A stretch of 64,000 nucleotides of DNA, taken from Bacteroidales bacterium. Lineage in GTDB: Bacteria > Bacteroidota > Bacteroidia > Bacteroidales > P3. Positions 46,675-55,980 of this stretch are shown piece by piece; the stretch's first letter is position 1, and the number at the start of each line of letters is the position of its first letter. The notes under the pieces were generated by a model that saw only the letters and a list, made by a program, of their open reading frames with translations, was not told where the DNA came from and made no database searches. The DNA lies in contig JAFVBB010000001.1 in assembly GCA_017480225.1 (NCBI GenBank), positions 94,660 through 158,659 of the forward strand. The letters are read 5' to 3'. Made by a program: the position numbers and the translations under genes.

Positions 46675-49254
46675 ATGGAAGCCAACTTGAGCGAGAACAT
46701 GCGTAACACGGTGAACTTCAGCAAAGAAGAAGCCATACGCCTTAAGAACGGAGCCATCGGGGTGGAGCACCTTTTCCTCGGCATGACGCGCTGCAACGAA
46801 TGCTCGGCGCTGAACATGCTGGCCGCGCTGGGAGTGGACACCGCCGAAATCAAGGAGCGAATAGAGCGGCAGGTGAGCAACGCTGCCGCCGACATACGCT
46901 ACAGCGCCGACAGCGAGATAGCCATGCTGCGACAGACCGAGAAAGTGCTGCGGTTGAGCTATCTTGAAAGCATCAAGCTGAAGGCAAAAGAGATACGCAC
47001 CGAACACCTTCTGCTGGCAATGCTGCAGGAGAACGACAACCTCGTGAGCAACATGCTGCAGAAAGCCGGGGTGGACTACGAGCGCTTCTCGCGAGTGGTG
47101 CGCGGTAACGCCCGCGACGAGAGCGGCGCACTGCCCGACTTCAGAAGCCAGACCAGCGAGGACGACAACGACGACCCGTTTGCCGACCCCGTGGAGAACG
47201 ACCCCGCCGTGGGGACTCGCAGCCAGCAAAGCAGCGGCAGAAGCAAGAACGGCACACCAGCGCTCGACAACTTCGGGCGCGACCTCACAAAGCTTGCCGC
47301 CGACGGCAAGCTGGATCCCATCGTGGGCCGCAAGCACGAGCTCGAGCGCATTGCGCAGATCCTGAGCCGTCGCAAAAAGAACAACCCCATACTTATTGGC
47401 GAAAGCGGCGTGGGCAAAAGCGCCATTGCCGAAGGGCTGGCGCAGCAGTTGGTGTCAGGCCAGGTGCCGCGCACACTGCACGGCAAACGCTTGCTCAGCC
47501 TCGACCTGGCATCGCTCGTGGCCGGAACAAAATACCGCGGCCAGTTCGAGGAACGCATGAAAGCCATCATCACCGAGCTGGAGCAGCACCCGGAAATCAT
47601 CATCTTCATCGACGAGATACACACCATCGTGGGCGCCGGCAGCGCGGCGGGCAGCCTCGACGCCAGCAACATGTTCAAACCCGCGCTGGCACGGGGCGTG
47701 ATACAGTGCATCGGCACCACCACGCTCGACGAATACCGCCAATACATCGAGAAGGACACCGCCCTTGAGCGCCGCTTCCAGAAGGTGATTGTAGAGCAGG
47801 CCACCCCCGAAGAGACGCTGGAGATACTTTCAAACATACGAAGCCAGTACGAGCGCCACCACATCGTGACCTACACCGACGAGGCCCTGCAAGCCTGCGT
47901 CGACCTCACAGAACGCTACGTCAGCGACCGCCTGCAGCCCGACAAGGCCATCGACGCCATGGACGAGGCCGGAGCCAGGGTGAGAATAGCCAACATGTCG
48001 GTGCCGCGTGAGATAGTAACCCTCGAAGAGGAGTTGGAGCGCGTCGAGGCCAAGAAGAAGGAGGTGCTGGCCGACAAGCGCTACAGCGAGGCCGCCGAGC
48101 TTCGCGACCAGGGACGCGACCTGGAGGCCAAGCTGGCCGACATGCGCAGCAAATGGGAAAGCGACGAGCGCGACCGCAACATCAAGGTGACCGAGGCCGA
48201 CGTGGCGGCGGTGGTGGCAATGATGACCGGCGTGCCGGTGGAACGCATAGCCGAGAGCGAAAGCACCAGGCTGATGCAGATGGAAACCGAGCTGAAAGGG
48301 TCGGTGATTGGGCAGGACGAGGCCATCAGACAGATAGCCAAGGCCATACGGCGCAACCGCGCAGGATTGAAAGACCCCAACCGCCCCATCGGCAGCTTCC
48401 TCTTCCTCGGCCCCACGGGCGTCGGCAAGACCTACCTCACCAAAACCCTGGCCAAGTACCTCTTCGACAGCGAGAACGCCATGATACGCATCGACATGAG
48501 CGAATACATGGAGAAATTCGCCGTGAGCCGCCTCATCGGGGCGCCTCCGGGATATGTGGGCTACGAGGAAGGCGGCCAGCTCACCGAGCGCGTGCGCCGC
48601 AAGCCCTACTCCATAGTGCTGCTCGACGAGGTGGAGAAGGCCCATCCCGACGTGTTCAACGTGCTGCTGCAGGTGCTCGACGACGGCCAGCTCACCGACG
48701 GCATTGGCCGCAAAGTTGACTTCCGCAACACCATCATCATCATGACCTCCAACATCGGCAGCCGCCAGCTGAAGGACTTCGGCGTGGGCGTGGGCTTCAA
48801 CACCGCCGCCCGCGAGGCCGAGAAACAGGCCATGCAGCGCGACGTCATAGAGAAAAGCCTCAAGAAAAGCTTCGCGCCCGAGTTCCTCAACCGCATAGAC
48901 GACATAGTGTACTTCAACTCGCTCGTGCGCGACGACATACACAAGATAATCGACATCGAGCTGCGCGGCCTCTTCCAGCGCATACGCAAGATGGGCTTCG
49001 AGGTGAAGATGGACGACAAAGCGAAGGACTTCCTGGTGGCCAAAGGCTGGGACGAGCAGTACGGCGCACGCCCGCTGCGCCGCGCCATACAGCGCTACGT
49101 GGAGGACGACCTGGCCGACGAAATCATCCGCGCCGACATTCTGCCCGGCGACACTGTGAGCATCACCGCCGACGACGACCGCATCACTTTCGACATAGAG
49201 AAGGGCGAAGCCAGCCTCACCCTCGACGCCTCGCTGAACGAGGCCGCGCAATAG
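46675..49254 (+). CDS. clpC: Clp ATPase, ClpC type
   Basis: A hexameric unfoldase that feeds proteins to ClpP. The 859-residue protein has two N-terminal Clp_N repeats (residues 1-150, beginning F-S-K-E-E-A-I-R-L), first AAA module with Walker A G-E-S-G-V-G-K-S, a middle region with coiled-coil/UVR-like E-E-L-E-R-V-E-A-K-K-K-E, and second AAA module with G-P-T-G-V-G-K-T and D-E-V-E-K-A-H-P-D. The start is fixed by the promoter (TAACTTTG ending 46650) and by AAGGAGA just before ATG. It appears monocistronic, with a strong terminator after it. Confidence 0.96.
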   Translation: MEANLSENMRNTVNFSKEEAIRLKNGAIGVEHLFLGMTRCNECSALNMLAALGVDTAEIKERIERQVSNAAADIRYSADSEIAMLRQTEKVLRLSYLESIKLKAKEIRTEHLLLAMLQENDNLVSNMLQKAGVDYERFSRVVRGNARDESGALPDFRSQTSEDDNDDPFADPVENDPAVGTRSQQSSGRSKNGTPALDNFGRDLTKLAADGKLDPIVGRKHELERIAQILSRRKKNNPILIGESGVGKSAIAEGLAQQLVSGQVPRTLHGKRLLSLDLASLVAGTKYRGQFEERMKAIITELEQHPEIIIFIDEIHTIVGAGSAAGSLDASNMFKPALARGVIQCIGTTTLDEYRQYIEKDTALERRFQKVIVEQATPEETLEILSNIRSQYERHHIVTYTDEALQACVDLTERYVSDRLQPDKAIDAMDEAGARVRIANMSVPREIVTLEEELERVEAKKKEVLADKRYSEAAELRDQGRDLEAKLADMRSKWESDERDRNIKVTEADVAAVVAMMTGVPVERIAESESTRLMQMETELKGSVIGQDEAIRQIAKAIRRNRAGLKDPNRPIGSFLFLGPTGVGKTYLTKTLAKYLFDSENAMIRIDMSEYMEKFAVSRLIGAPPGYVGYEEGGQLTERVRRKPYSIVLLDEVEKAHPDVFNVLLQVLDDGQLTDGIGRKVDFRNTIIIMTSNIGSRQLKDFGVGVGFNTAAREAEKQAMQRDVIEKSLKKSFAPEFLNRIDDIVYFNSLVRDDIHKIIDIELRGLFQRIRKMGFEVKMDDKAKDFLVAKGWDEQYGARPLRRAIQRYVEDDLADEIIRADILPGDTVSITADDDRITFDIEKGEASLTLDASLNEAAQ

Positions 49255-49283
49255 GCCGGCAAAAAGCAAGCACACACCAACCG

Positions 49284-49319
49284 GGGGGCGGCTCCAAGCA
49301 AGGAGCCGCCCCCTTTTTT
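49284..49319 (+). terminator. clpC terminator
   Basis: GGGGGCGGCTCC (49284-49295) pairs perfectly with GGAGCCGCCCCC (49302-49313) across AAGCAA, followed by six T. Confidence 0.95.
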
Positions 49320-49359
49320 CGGGCAGCCGCCACCGCGCAGTGGCCATGCCTGCGAGGCC

Positions 49360-49510
49360 TGTTCTTCGATTGATGTCCGATTGATGTCCGATTGTTCTTC
49401 GATTATAAATCGAAGAACAATCGGAGAACAATCGAAGAACAATCGAAGAACAGACGGTGTTGATATGGACTCAATGCCTCTTCAGTACTGAAAATCACGC
49501 CATTACATGC
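49360..49510 (+). repeat. F1 11-nt-grid hairpin element, copy 3
   Basis: Core 49360-49452: left TGTTCTTCGAT, TGATGTCCGAT, TGATGTCCGAT, TGTTCTTCGAT; loop TATAA; right ATCGAAGAACA, ATCGGAGAACA, ATCGAAGAACA, ATCGAAGAACA. Tail to 49510 starts GACGGTGTTGA, TATGGACTCAA and contains CTGAAAAT. It lies between clpC and the MATE gene, same direction, about 105 bp before the MATE -7 box. Five mismatches lie in the two middle stem units. Confidence 0.95.
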
Positions 49511-49614
49511 TCCACCAACACGTTCCGCCTGGCTATATTGCTGGTTGACAATGGGAAAGAACGTATATGCAGGGGGCAGGATGCAGACTATGTGGGCAAA
49601 CTGATGTTTTTTTG

Positions 49615-49622
49615 TATCTTTG
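49615..49622 (+). promoter_or_regulatory. -7 box (TATCTTTG) of the MATE gene
   Basis: TATCTTTG at 49615-49622, after a T-run. Transcription should begin near 49629, so translation must start later than the upstream in-frame ATGs. No strong -33 box was seen. Confidence 0.65.
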
Positions 49623-49651
49623 CACTGCGGACAAGAAACGGCATACCACAC

Positions 49652-50986
49652 TTGGAGATAACACTTTCAGGCCATTACGGCTACCGCAGGCTCATGCGGT
49701 CGGCCATTCCCAGCATCGGCATGGTGCTTGTGACGTCGATTTACAGCATTGTCGACGGCCTTTTTGTGTCCAATTTCGCAGGCAAGAGCGGATTTGCGGC
49801 GGTGAACCTGATGTATCCGGCCATGATGATGCTGGGTTCCATCGGGCTCATGGTCGGCACCGGCGGCGGCGCGCTGGTGGCCAAGGTGAAGGGCGAGGGC
49901 AAGCCGCACAAGGCCGACAGCATTTTCTCCATGCTCGTCGGGTTCTCGCTGGCGGTGGGCGTGGTGGCCGGGGCTCTGCTGGCGCTGCTGGCCCGGCATG
50001 TGGCCGTGTGGCTCGGGGCCGACGCGGGCATGATGCGCGAGTGTGTCCTTTACTGCCGCCTGTGCATGATCGGTATGCCGGGCTTTGTGCTGCAGATGGC
50101 CTTCCAGTCGTTCTACATGGTCGCCGAGCGGCCGCAGCTGGGCACATGGATGAGCGTGGTGTGCGGCGTGGTGAACATAGTGCTCGACGCCCTGCTCGTG
50201 GGCTTGTGGCGCATGGGGGTGGCGGGTGCGGCGGTGGCCACATCGGTGTCGCAGCTGGTGGGCGGCGTGTTTCCGCTGGTTTACTTCAGCTCGCGCCGGC
50301 TCAATCGCGGCAGCCTTCACCTGCTTGGCGGGGTGCTGCCCGGATGGAGGCATGTGGGCAAGGCCTGCGTCAACGGGCTGAGCGAGTATGTGGGCAGCGT
50401 GGCGATGAACATTGTGAGCATTTGCTACAACATACAGCTGATGCGCCACCTGGGCGAGGACGGCGTGGCGGCCTACGGTGTGGTGATGTACATCTCTTTT
50501 GTCTACGCGGCGGTGTTCATAGGCTACAACCTGGCCGTCACCCCGATAATAGGCTACCACTACGGCGCGCGCGACGTGGGCGAGCAGCGGTCGCTGCTGG
50601 TGAAGTCGGTGGTGCTGGTGGGGCTCATGGGGCTGGCAATGACGCTGCTGGCCGAGCTGGGGAGCCGTCCGGTGGCAAACCTCTTCGTGGGCTACGACGC
50701 CGGACTGGCCGACCTCACGGTCAGGGCATTGCGGCTATATATGCTGTGCTTCCTGATATGTGGCTGGAGCATGTTCGCCTCGGCTCTTTTCACCGCCAGG
50801 CAGAACGGGGTGGTGAGCGCTACAATAGCCTTCGCGCGGTCGCTGGTGTTCGAGCTGGCGTGCGTGTGGGCGCTGCCTGCCATCATGGGAATAGGCGGCA
50901 TATGGATTGCCGTCGATGTGGCCGAGGCGCTGTCGCTGCTGCTCAGCGTGGCGCTGGTGGTTAGGTATGCACCTGACTTACTTTGA
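49652..50986 (+). CDS. MATE-family multidrug/sodium antiporter
   Basis: An inner-membrane exporter of about 444 residues and 12 helices. The start is set at TTG 49652 because the -7 box ends at 49622 and the predicted N-terminus (E-I-T-L-S-G-H-Y-G-Y-R-R-L-M-R-S-A-I-P-S) resembles MATE N-termini from Bacteroides; the first ATG after the promoter (49694) would remove 14 residues. Family marks: V-D-G-L-F-V-S-N-F-A-G-K, V-N-L-M-Y-P-A-M-M-M-L-G and G-T-G-G-G-A-L-V-A-K in helix 1-2. The substrate is unknown. Its end overlaps the convergent lplA gene by 9 bp. Confidence 0.92.
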   Translation: MEITLSGHYGYRRLMRSAIPSIGMVLVTSIYSIVDGLFVSNFAGKSGFAAVNLMYPAMMMLGSIGLMVGTGGGALVAKVKGEGKPHKADSIFSMLVGFSLAVGVVAGALLALLARHVAVWLGADAGMMRECVLYCRLCMIGMPGFVLQMAFQSFYMVAERPQLGTWMSVVCGVVNIVLDALLVGLWRMGVAGAAVATSVSQLVGGVFPLVYFSSRRLNRGSLHLLGGVLPGWRHVGKACVNGLSEYVGSVAMNIVSICYNIQLMRHLGEDGVAAYGVVMYISFVYAAVFIGYNLAVTPIIGYHYGARDVGEQRSLLVKSVVLVGLMGLAMTLLAELGSRPVANLFVGYDAGLADLTVRALRLYMLCFLICGWSMFASALFTARQNGVVSATIAFARSLVFELACVWALPAIMGIGGIWIAVDVAEALSLLLSVALVVRYAPDLL

Positions 50987-51970
50987 GGACGGCTGGCCGT
51001 AGATCAATGCCACCATGTCGGCGGCCACCGAGTCGGCGGCGGCAGGGGGCACGTCGGCCTGCGCGCCGTCGAGCAGCGCCCGCGCCGCGTCGACAGCCTG
51101 AAGGTCGAGCGCGTCGGTGGCAATCTGCACGTTGCGAAGCCTTCCGTCCTCAACGTCGAGCATCACTTCGACATCGCCCCATTCGAAGTGGCCGCTGCGG
51201 CTCACAGAGAAGTTGCGCCAGCGGTCGTAGAGCCACTGGCTTGACGCGAACTCGTCGCGCAGCCGCTGCACATCGGCGCGCGAGGCCACCTCGTCCCAGT
51301 CCAGCCGGCAGGCCTTGCCGCCATAGGTCTGCTCGAAAGCGTCGAGCAGCGGCTGCACGATGCTGGCGGCCGTGATGTCCGCGCAAAGGCTGCCGAGGTT
51401 GGCCACACGGCTTTGCACCGACCCCACGCCATGCTTGAGCAGCTTGTGGGGCTTGGGCCGGAGGTAGCGCGCAAGGTCGTCCATATTACTGCGTATTAGA
51501 ATGGTGCCGTGGTGAAGCGAGTTGGCCTGCGCCTTGGCGAAGGCATTGCCGCTGAACTTGCGCATCGATGTGCTGCCGTCGTCCTCGGGGCAAGCCACCA
51601 GCACGTCGTTGCGCCCACTGACCTCAGTTCGCAGGCCGAAACGCTGCACAGCCCCCTGCAGCACGCCGAACTGCCGCGCCTTGTCATAGAGGTCGTGCGA
51701 GGCTATGAAGCTGAAGTTCAAGTTGCCGTCGTCGTGGTACACTGCGCCGCCGCCTGTGCGGCGCCGCATGAGGTAGCCACCGTCGGCCAACAGAGCGTCG
51801 AGGTTGACCTCGGAGAAGGGGTTCTGGTTCTGACCGATGACCACGGTGCGCCTGTTGCGCCACAGGTAGAGGGTCACAGTGCCGGGCTCCTGGGTGGCCA
51901 GCAGGTGGTTCTCGACGGCAATGTTGAGGTAAGGCACAGTCTGTGCAGAGACGAGAAACTGTAGTCGCAT
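50978..51970 (-). CDS. lplA: lipoate-protein ligase
   Basis: It attaches free lipoate to E2 and GcvH proteins. The 330-residue enzyme has the R-R-R-T-G-G-G-A-V-Y-H-D-x-G-N-L-N-F-S signature at about residue 70, the catalytic lysine in K-F-S-G-N-A-F-A-K and H-H-G-T-I-L-I, followed by the C-terminal accessory domain. Complete. It lies 24 bp after porQ and is the last gene of the kdd-kamA-porQ run; co-transcription is likely but no functional link with lysine breakdown is implied. Confidence 0.95.
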   Translation of the reverse strand: MRLQFLVSAQTVPYLNIAVENHLLATQEPGTVTLYLWRNRRTVVIGQNQNPFSEVNLDALLADGGYLMRRRTGGGAVYHDDGNLNFSFIASHDLYDKARQFGVLQGAVQRFGLRTEVSGRNDVLVACPEDDGSTSMRKFSGNAFAKAQANSLHHGTILIRSNMDDLARYLRPKPHKLLKHGVGSVQSRVANLGSLCADITAASIVQPLLDAFEQTYGGKACRLDWDEVASRADVQRLRDEFASSQWLYDRWRNFSVSRSGHFEWGDVEVMLDVEDGRLRNVQIATDALDLQAVDAARALLDGAQADVPPAAADSVAADMVALIYGQPSSK

Positions 51971-51994
51971 GATGAAGATATTAGGGGGAGGTTG

Positions 51995-53062
51995 CTAAAA
52001 GCGGTAGCAAAGGGTGATGTGGTTAGGAGCCTGCGACAGGTGGTAGTTGCGCCTGGCATAGCTCACCTCGAAGCGGCGCGTGCGCAGGCCGAGGCCGAAA
52101 GAGAAACCACTGATGTTGAGGGCGTCGAAGCCGCGCATCTCGGCACTTTGGCGATAACTGTAGCCCACACGGGCAAAGAAAGAGCGCCCCAGGTTGAGCT
52201 CGACACCGGCCTGCGCGTGGCGCATGGCGTTGTCGATGGTGGCGGCCAGCCAGCCACGCTCGGTCACCTCGCCGCTGAAGGGGTCGACGGTGCTGTTAGG
52301 ATGCAGCGGGTCGTCGTAGTCAAGCCTCCAGCGCGAGAGTTCGTTGAGGGCGAAGAACAGGCGGAACGGCGCGCGTTTCAACTTGTAGCTAACCTCCGCG
52401 CTCAACTCGCCCGGCAGGCGCTCGCGCTTTTGGTCGAATGTGGTGAGCTGCGCGCCGATGTTGCGGAGCATGAGGGTGGCCGTCAGCGTGCGCTCGGTGT
52501 TGGTGTAGCTGGCCGCCACGTCGAAAGCCACAGTCAAGGCCTTGTAGCTCTCGTACTGCGAAAGCACCGGCTTCATCTGCGCGCCGAAACTGAAGTTGCT
52601 GTCGAGCCACATCCCCCACCCCACCGACAGTGCATAGTCGGCGGCGGCAAATGCGCCTTGCGGAGTCCCCTGCTCGTCGTAGGCCGCGAAGCGCCCATAG
52701 TTCACGAAGTGGAAACCCAGCGAGAGCGTGCCCAGCCTCTTGCTGTGCATGATGTAGCCCAGCGAGCCCATATTGGAACCTCTAAACAGCGGCACGTAGC
52801 TGGCAGTGACGCTTCCGGCCATGGCCTGGCGCAGCATGGACGGGTTGGAGAGTCCAGCCACAGGGTCGTCGGTGAACAGCGGCAGGTAGTCCAGCCCCAG
52901 GGCGGCGGTGCGTCCGTACGTGGTCAGGTCGAGCACGGCCAGCGTGTTCATGCCCGCCACCTGCGCCCCGGCCACTCGTGGTTGGCACAACAAAAAGTGG
53001 AAAGCCATGCCGACGAATATCGGCACAGTGGCTTTCCACCATTGTCTGCTTGTTGTAGGCAT
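51995..53062 (-). CDS. porQ: type IX secretion system protein PorQ
   Basis: A 355-residue outer-membrane beta-barrel protein of the PorV/PorQ group. Signal sequence (W-W-K-A-T-V-P-I-F-V-G-M-A-F-H-F-L-L-C, cleavage near A-G-A-Q), then the family opening A-V-L-D-L-T-T-Y-G-R-T-A-A-L-G, a P-S-M-L motif and barrel strands to the terminal H-I-T-L-C-Y-R-F. PorQ works with the type IX sorting machinery that anchors CTD-bearing proteins. The start at 53062 shares one base with the kamA stop (TAATG), excluding the longer frame to 53188. No other T9SS gene is in the window. Confidence 0.9.
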   Translation of the reverse strand: MPTTSRQWWKATVPIFVGMAFHFLLCQPRVAGAQVAGMNTLAVLDLTTYGRTAALGLDYLPLFTDDPVAGLSNPSMLRQAMAGSVTASYVPLFRGSNMGSLGYIMHSKRLGTLSLGFHFVNYGRFAAYDEQGTPQGAFAAADYALSVGWGMWLDSNFSFGAQMKPVLSQYESYKALTVAFDVAASYTNTERTLTATLMLRNIGAQLTTFDQKRERLPGELSAEVSYKLKRAPFRLFFALNELSRWRLDYDDPLHPNSTVDPFSGEVTERGWLAATIDNAMRHAQAGVELNLGRSFFARVGYSYRQSAEMRGFDALNISGFSFGLGLRTRRFEVSYARRNYHLSQAPNHITLCYRF

Positions 53063-54312
53063 TATCTCTGTTTGTTGCGCTCGTGCCTCATCAAATGTGA
53101 GGGTTCGAGGGCCATGCGGTCGGTCTCGAGCAGCGAGGCAACGCCCTCGTCCACACGGCGCTTGGCCTGACAGGCTTCGCAGTGGCAATCCTCGTGGTAC
53201 TCGCGCGGTTCGGTATAGGTGGTAATCACACCCTCGAAGTTGCGAAGTATCACCTTGTCCGGGCTTTGCGAGATGACGTACTGCGGCATCACAGGGGTCT
53301 TTCCACCACCACCAGGCGCGTCGACCACAAAGGTGGGCACCGCATAGCCGCTGGTGTGTCCGCGCAGGTTCTCGATAATTTCTATGCCCTTGCTTACCGG
53401 GGTGCGGAAGTGCTCAAGGCCCATCGACAGGTCGCACTGGTAGATGTAGTACGGACGCACACGGTTGCGCACCAGCTCATGCATGAGCTTCTTCATCACG
53501 TGCACGCAGTCGTTCACGCCGCGCAGCAGCACAGTCTGGTTGCCGAGCGGTATGCCCGCGTTGGCAAGGCGGGCAAGAGCCTGCTCGGCCTCGGGGGTCA
53601 TCTCGTTGGGATGGTTGAAGTGTGTGTTGAGCCACACAGGATGGTACTTCTTGAGCATGTCGCACAGCTCGGGCGTGATGCGCTGCGGGCAAACCACAGG
53701 GGTGCGGCTGCCAATGCGCACAATCTCCACATGCGGTATGGCACGCAGGCGCTGAATGATGTACTCCAACTTCTTGTCGCTCACCATCAGAGCGTCGCCA
53801 CCAGAGAGCAGCACGTCGCGCACCTCGGGCGTACGCTCTATATAGGCAAGGCACTTCTCGATGCGCTCGCTGGGGCTCTCGTCGTCTTTCTGCCCGGCGA
53901 AGCGGCGGCGGGTGCAGTGACGGCAGTACATGGAGCACATGTCAGTGATGAGGAAGAGCACACGATCCGGATAGCGGTGCGTCAGTCCCGGTGCCGGCGA
54001 GTCCTCGTCCTCGTGCAGCGGGTCGTCGAGGTCGGCCGGGGCAATGTTGCACTCCGGGCCTGCGGGTATGGCCTGCCTGCGTATGGGGTCGAATGGGTCA
54101 TTGGGGTCAATCAGGCTCAGGTAGTAGGGCGTGATGGCCATGCGGAACTTGCCCAAGGCCTGCTTGATGCCCTCGGCCTCTTCCTCACTGAATGAGAAGT
54201 AGCGGCTCAACTCCTCGTAGGTCTCTATGCGGTTCTTGACTTGCCATTTCCAGTCGTTCCACTCGGCGTCACTCACGCCGGGGAACAGCTCTTTTCTGCG
54301 GTTTACTTTCAT
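53062..54312 (-). CDS. kamA: lysine 2,3-aminomutase
   Basis: A radical-SAM/PLP enzyme that converts L-lysine to L-beta-lysine, first step of the 3-keto-5-aminohexanoate lysine fermentation. The 416-residue protein has the cluster motif C-S-M-Y-C-R-H-C (C126, C130, C133), the PLP-lysine region P-G-G-G-G-K-T-P-V-M-P-Q-Y, I-S-Q-S-P-D-K-V-I-L-R-N-F-E-G and a C-terminal zinc-type C-H-C-E-A-C. All known essential residues are present. kdd, another enzyme of the same path, lies 2 kb upstream on the same strand; lysine 5,6-aminomutase, kce and kal are not in the window. Confidence 0.95.
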   Translation of the reverse strand: MKVNRRKELFPGVSDAEWNDWKWQVKNRIETYEELSRYFSFSEEEAEGIKQALGKFRMAITPYYLSLIDPNDPFDPIRRQAIPAGPECNIAPADLDDPLHEDEDSPAPGLTHRYPDRVLFLITDMCSMYCRHCTRRRFAGQKDDESPSERIEKCLAYIERTPEVRDVLLSGGDALMVSDKKLEYIIQRLRAIPHVEIVRIGSRTPVVCPQRITPELCDMLKKYHPVWLNTHFNHPNEMTPEAEQALARLANAGIPLGNQTVLLRGVNDCVHVMKKLMHELVRNRVRPYYIYQCDLSMGLEHFRTPVSKGIEIIENLRGHTSGYAVPTFVVDAPGGGGKTPVMPQYVISQSPDKVILRNFEGVITTYTEPREYHEDCHCEACQAKRRVDEGVASLLETDRMALEPSHLMRHERNKQR

Positions 54313-54338
54313 ATTTCTGACTATTGTAGTTCGTTACA

Positions 54339-55967
54339 TTATTCTTTGTCCATCACCAGCCTGACTCCGAAGCCAAAGTGGTTGTCATACGAGAAGGACG
54401 GGTTGGAGGTCGACGCCTCCACCCTCAACGCCCGGGGCTTGCCGTCTGTCTGCGACGCTGACCAGTAGTAGCAGAAGCTGTCGTTTACAAAACCATTGCC
54501 GTTGCGCAGCCCTGTGTTAGGCAGGAACACAACGCCGCAGTCCTCAAGCTGGCGCAACTCGTCGGTCGTCAACGCTGTGGAGGCAAAGGGTACGCCGGCT
54601 TTGTCCAGGTTGCTCTTGGAGAATGACACCACCCCGGGATCGATGAAATTGTCCGGGAAAATGATGATGCCGCAGATTGACGATCCAACCTTCACCTTGC
54701 AGTAATGCACACCGCTATTGCTGCCCACAGTGGCGCCCGTACGGACGGAGAGAATGTACTGCCATTCTTTACTGGTGAGCGTGCGCCAACGGTTTGGCTT
54801 GTTGCCGCCGTTCACTATCGGGTTGCGCCCCCAGTCGGTGTTCTCGTCGAGCGACTCGCCGTCAGGCCCGAAAGTGTCCTCGGCCGAGGTCGACACTGGG
54901 TCGGTGACGCGCCCTTCGATGGGGAAGCCATTAGTGCCCCAGCCGAACAGGCCCACCTTCTCCGCACCGCTGTAGTCTGCGGCCACATTGCCGGTCTCCA
55001 CCACCGTGCTCTGGTCCTCTTGGAACGCCCACTTGCCGTCGGCAATGGTGTAGTAGAGGTTGCCTTTCGAGAAGTAGACCTGGCGGCCCGCCTCCACAGA
55101 GAAGGCATATACATCCCTCACCCGCTCGTTGTCGGCGCGGAAGTCGACCTGCGCCGTGGCCATCACGTTGCGGCCAAGCGCGGGCATGGCGGCCGTGTGG
55201 GTGAACACCGTGCGCACCACATCGCCGTGCACGCCGGCCTCCGCCGTGTGGGTGAATATCGATATTGTGATGTCGCCCGCCGCAATCGGCAGTATCGGCA
55301 CCTGCACATCAGTCACACTGCCCGCCACCAGCCCGGCACCGTCGAAGAGCACACTCACGCGCCGCTCCGATTCCTTGGTGCTTGACGCCGGCGTCAGCCC
55401 CAGGTCGGCCGCACCGAGGTTTATCCTCCTGGCGGCAGTGTTGAGCTGCTGCGTGGCGCTGGCCACCACCACCGAGTCGAGCATGATGTCGTGACCCATG
55501 CTGTTGCGCACCCGCACGCAAACCGCGGCGCTGATGTGCCTGAACACAATCGTGCCCTCGTCGGCGTCGCCCATGGCCGCCATGGGCAGCGCTATGACCT
55601 GCCTGCCGTCGGCAAACCACGAACTGAACGTCCGCGGGAAGACTATTGCGGGCTGACCCAGGGTGGCATGAGAGAGGAACGTGCCTGCCGGATAGAAGCC
55701 GTACACCGTGCCGCTGCCGCTGAAGCCCTCGGCGTAGGCCACGCCCCCGTCGAGCGTCACCGCGTATTCCTGGTTGTTGAGCAGCACACGGTCGCCGTCG
55801 ACCCAGTACACCTTGTCGGCGGCCACCGCAGTCTTCTGCTGGCCCGCGAACTTTTCCGTGCCAAGCACGAGGCCTCTGCCCTCGGCGGGCTTGTCCTTGG
55901 TGCACGAGGCGAAGGCCGCCAAGGCCGCCACCAGTAGCACACAGTAATGGAAACATCTGCCAGTCAT
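54339..55967 (-). CDS. surface lipoprotein, fimbrillin-like with FISUMP-like C-terminus
   Basis: A 542-residue lipoprotein (lipobox A-A-F-A-S-C, K-D-K follows). The first ~280 residues show the beta-rich pattern of Bacteroidales fimbrillin-like proteins (Y-W-V-D-G-D-R-V-L-L-N, G-T-V-Y-G-F-Y-P-A, I-A-L-P-M-A-A-M-G, F-R-H-I-S-A-A-V-C-V-R-V-R). The C-terminal ~240 residues have features of the FISUMP domain (W-R-T-L-T-S-K-E-W-Q-Y-I-L, Y-Y-W-S-A-S-Q, G-F-G-V-R-L-V). Likely exposed on the cell surface; ligand unknown. It lies between a 66-residue protein gene and kamA, 26 bp before the latter. Confidence 0.8.
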   Translation of the reverse strand: MTGRCFHYCVLLVAALAAFASCTKDKPAEGRGLVLGTEKFAGQQKTAVAADKVYWVDGDRVLLNNQEYAVTLDGGVAYAEGFSGSGTVYGFYPAGTFLSHATLGQPAIVFPRTFSSWFADGRQVIALPMAAMGDADEGTIVFRHISAAVCVRVRNSMGHDIMLDSVVVASATQQLNTAARRINLGAADLGLTPASSTKESERRVSVLFDGAGLVAGSVTDVQVPILPIAAGDITISIFTHTAEAGVHGDVVRTVFTHTAAMPALGRNVMATAQVDFRADNERVRDVYAFSVEAGRQVYFSKGNLYYTIADGKWAFQEDQSTVVETGNVAADYSGAEKVGLFGWGTNGFPIEGRVTDPVSTSAEDTFGPDGESLDENTDWGRNPIVNGGNKPNRWRTLTSKEWQYILSVRTGATVGSNSGVHYCKVKVGSSICGIIIFPDNFIDPGVVSFSKSNLDKAGVPFASTALTTDELRQLEDCGVVFLPNTGLRNGNGFVNDSFCYYWSASQTDGKPRALRVEASTSNPSFSYDNHFGFGVRLVMDKE

Positions 55968-55980
55968 GCCTCAACCATCT

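Noticed and set aside
50978-50986. 9-bp convergent overlap of the MATE and lplA genes as an antisense control device
   Set aside because: Short tail-to-tail overlaps are common in compact genomes and nothing else here supports regulation.
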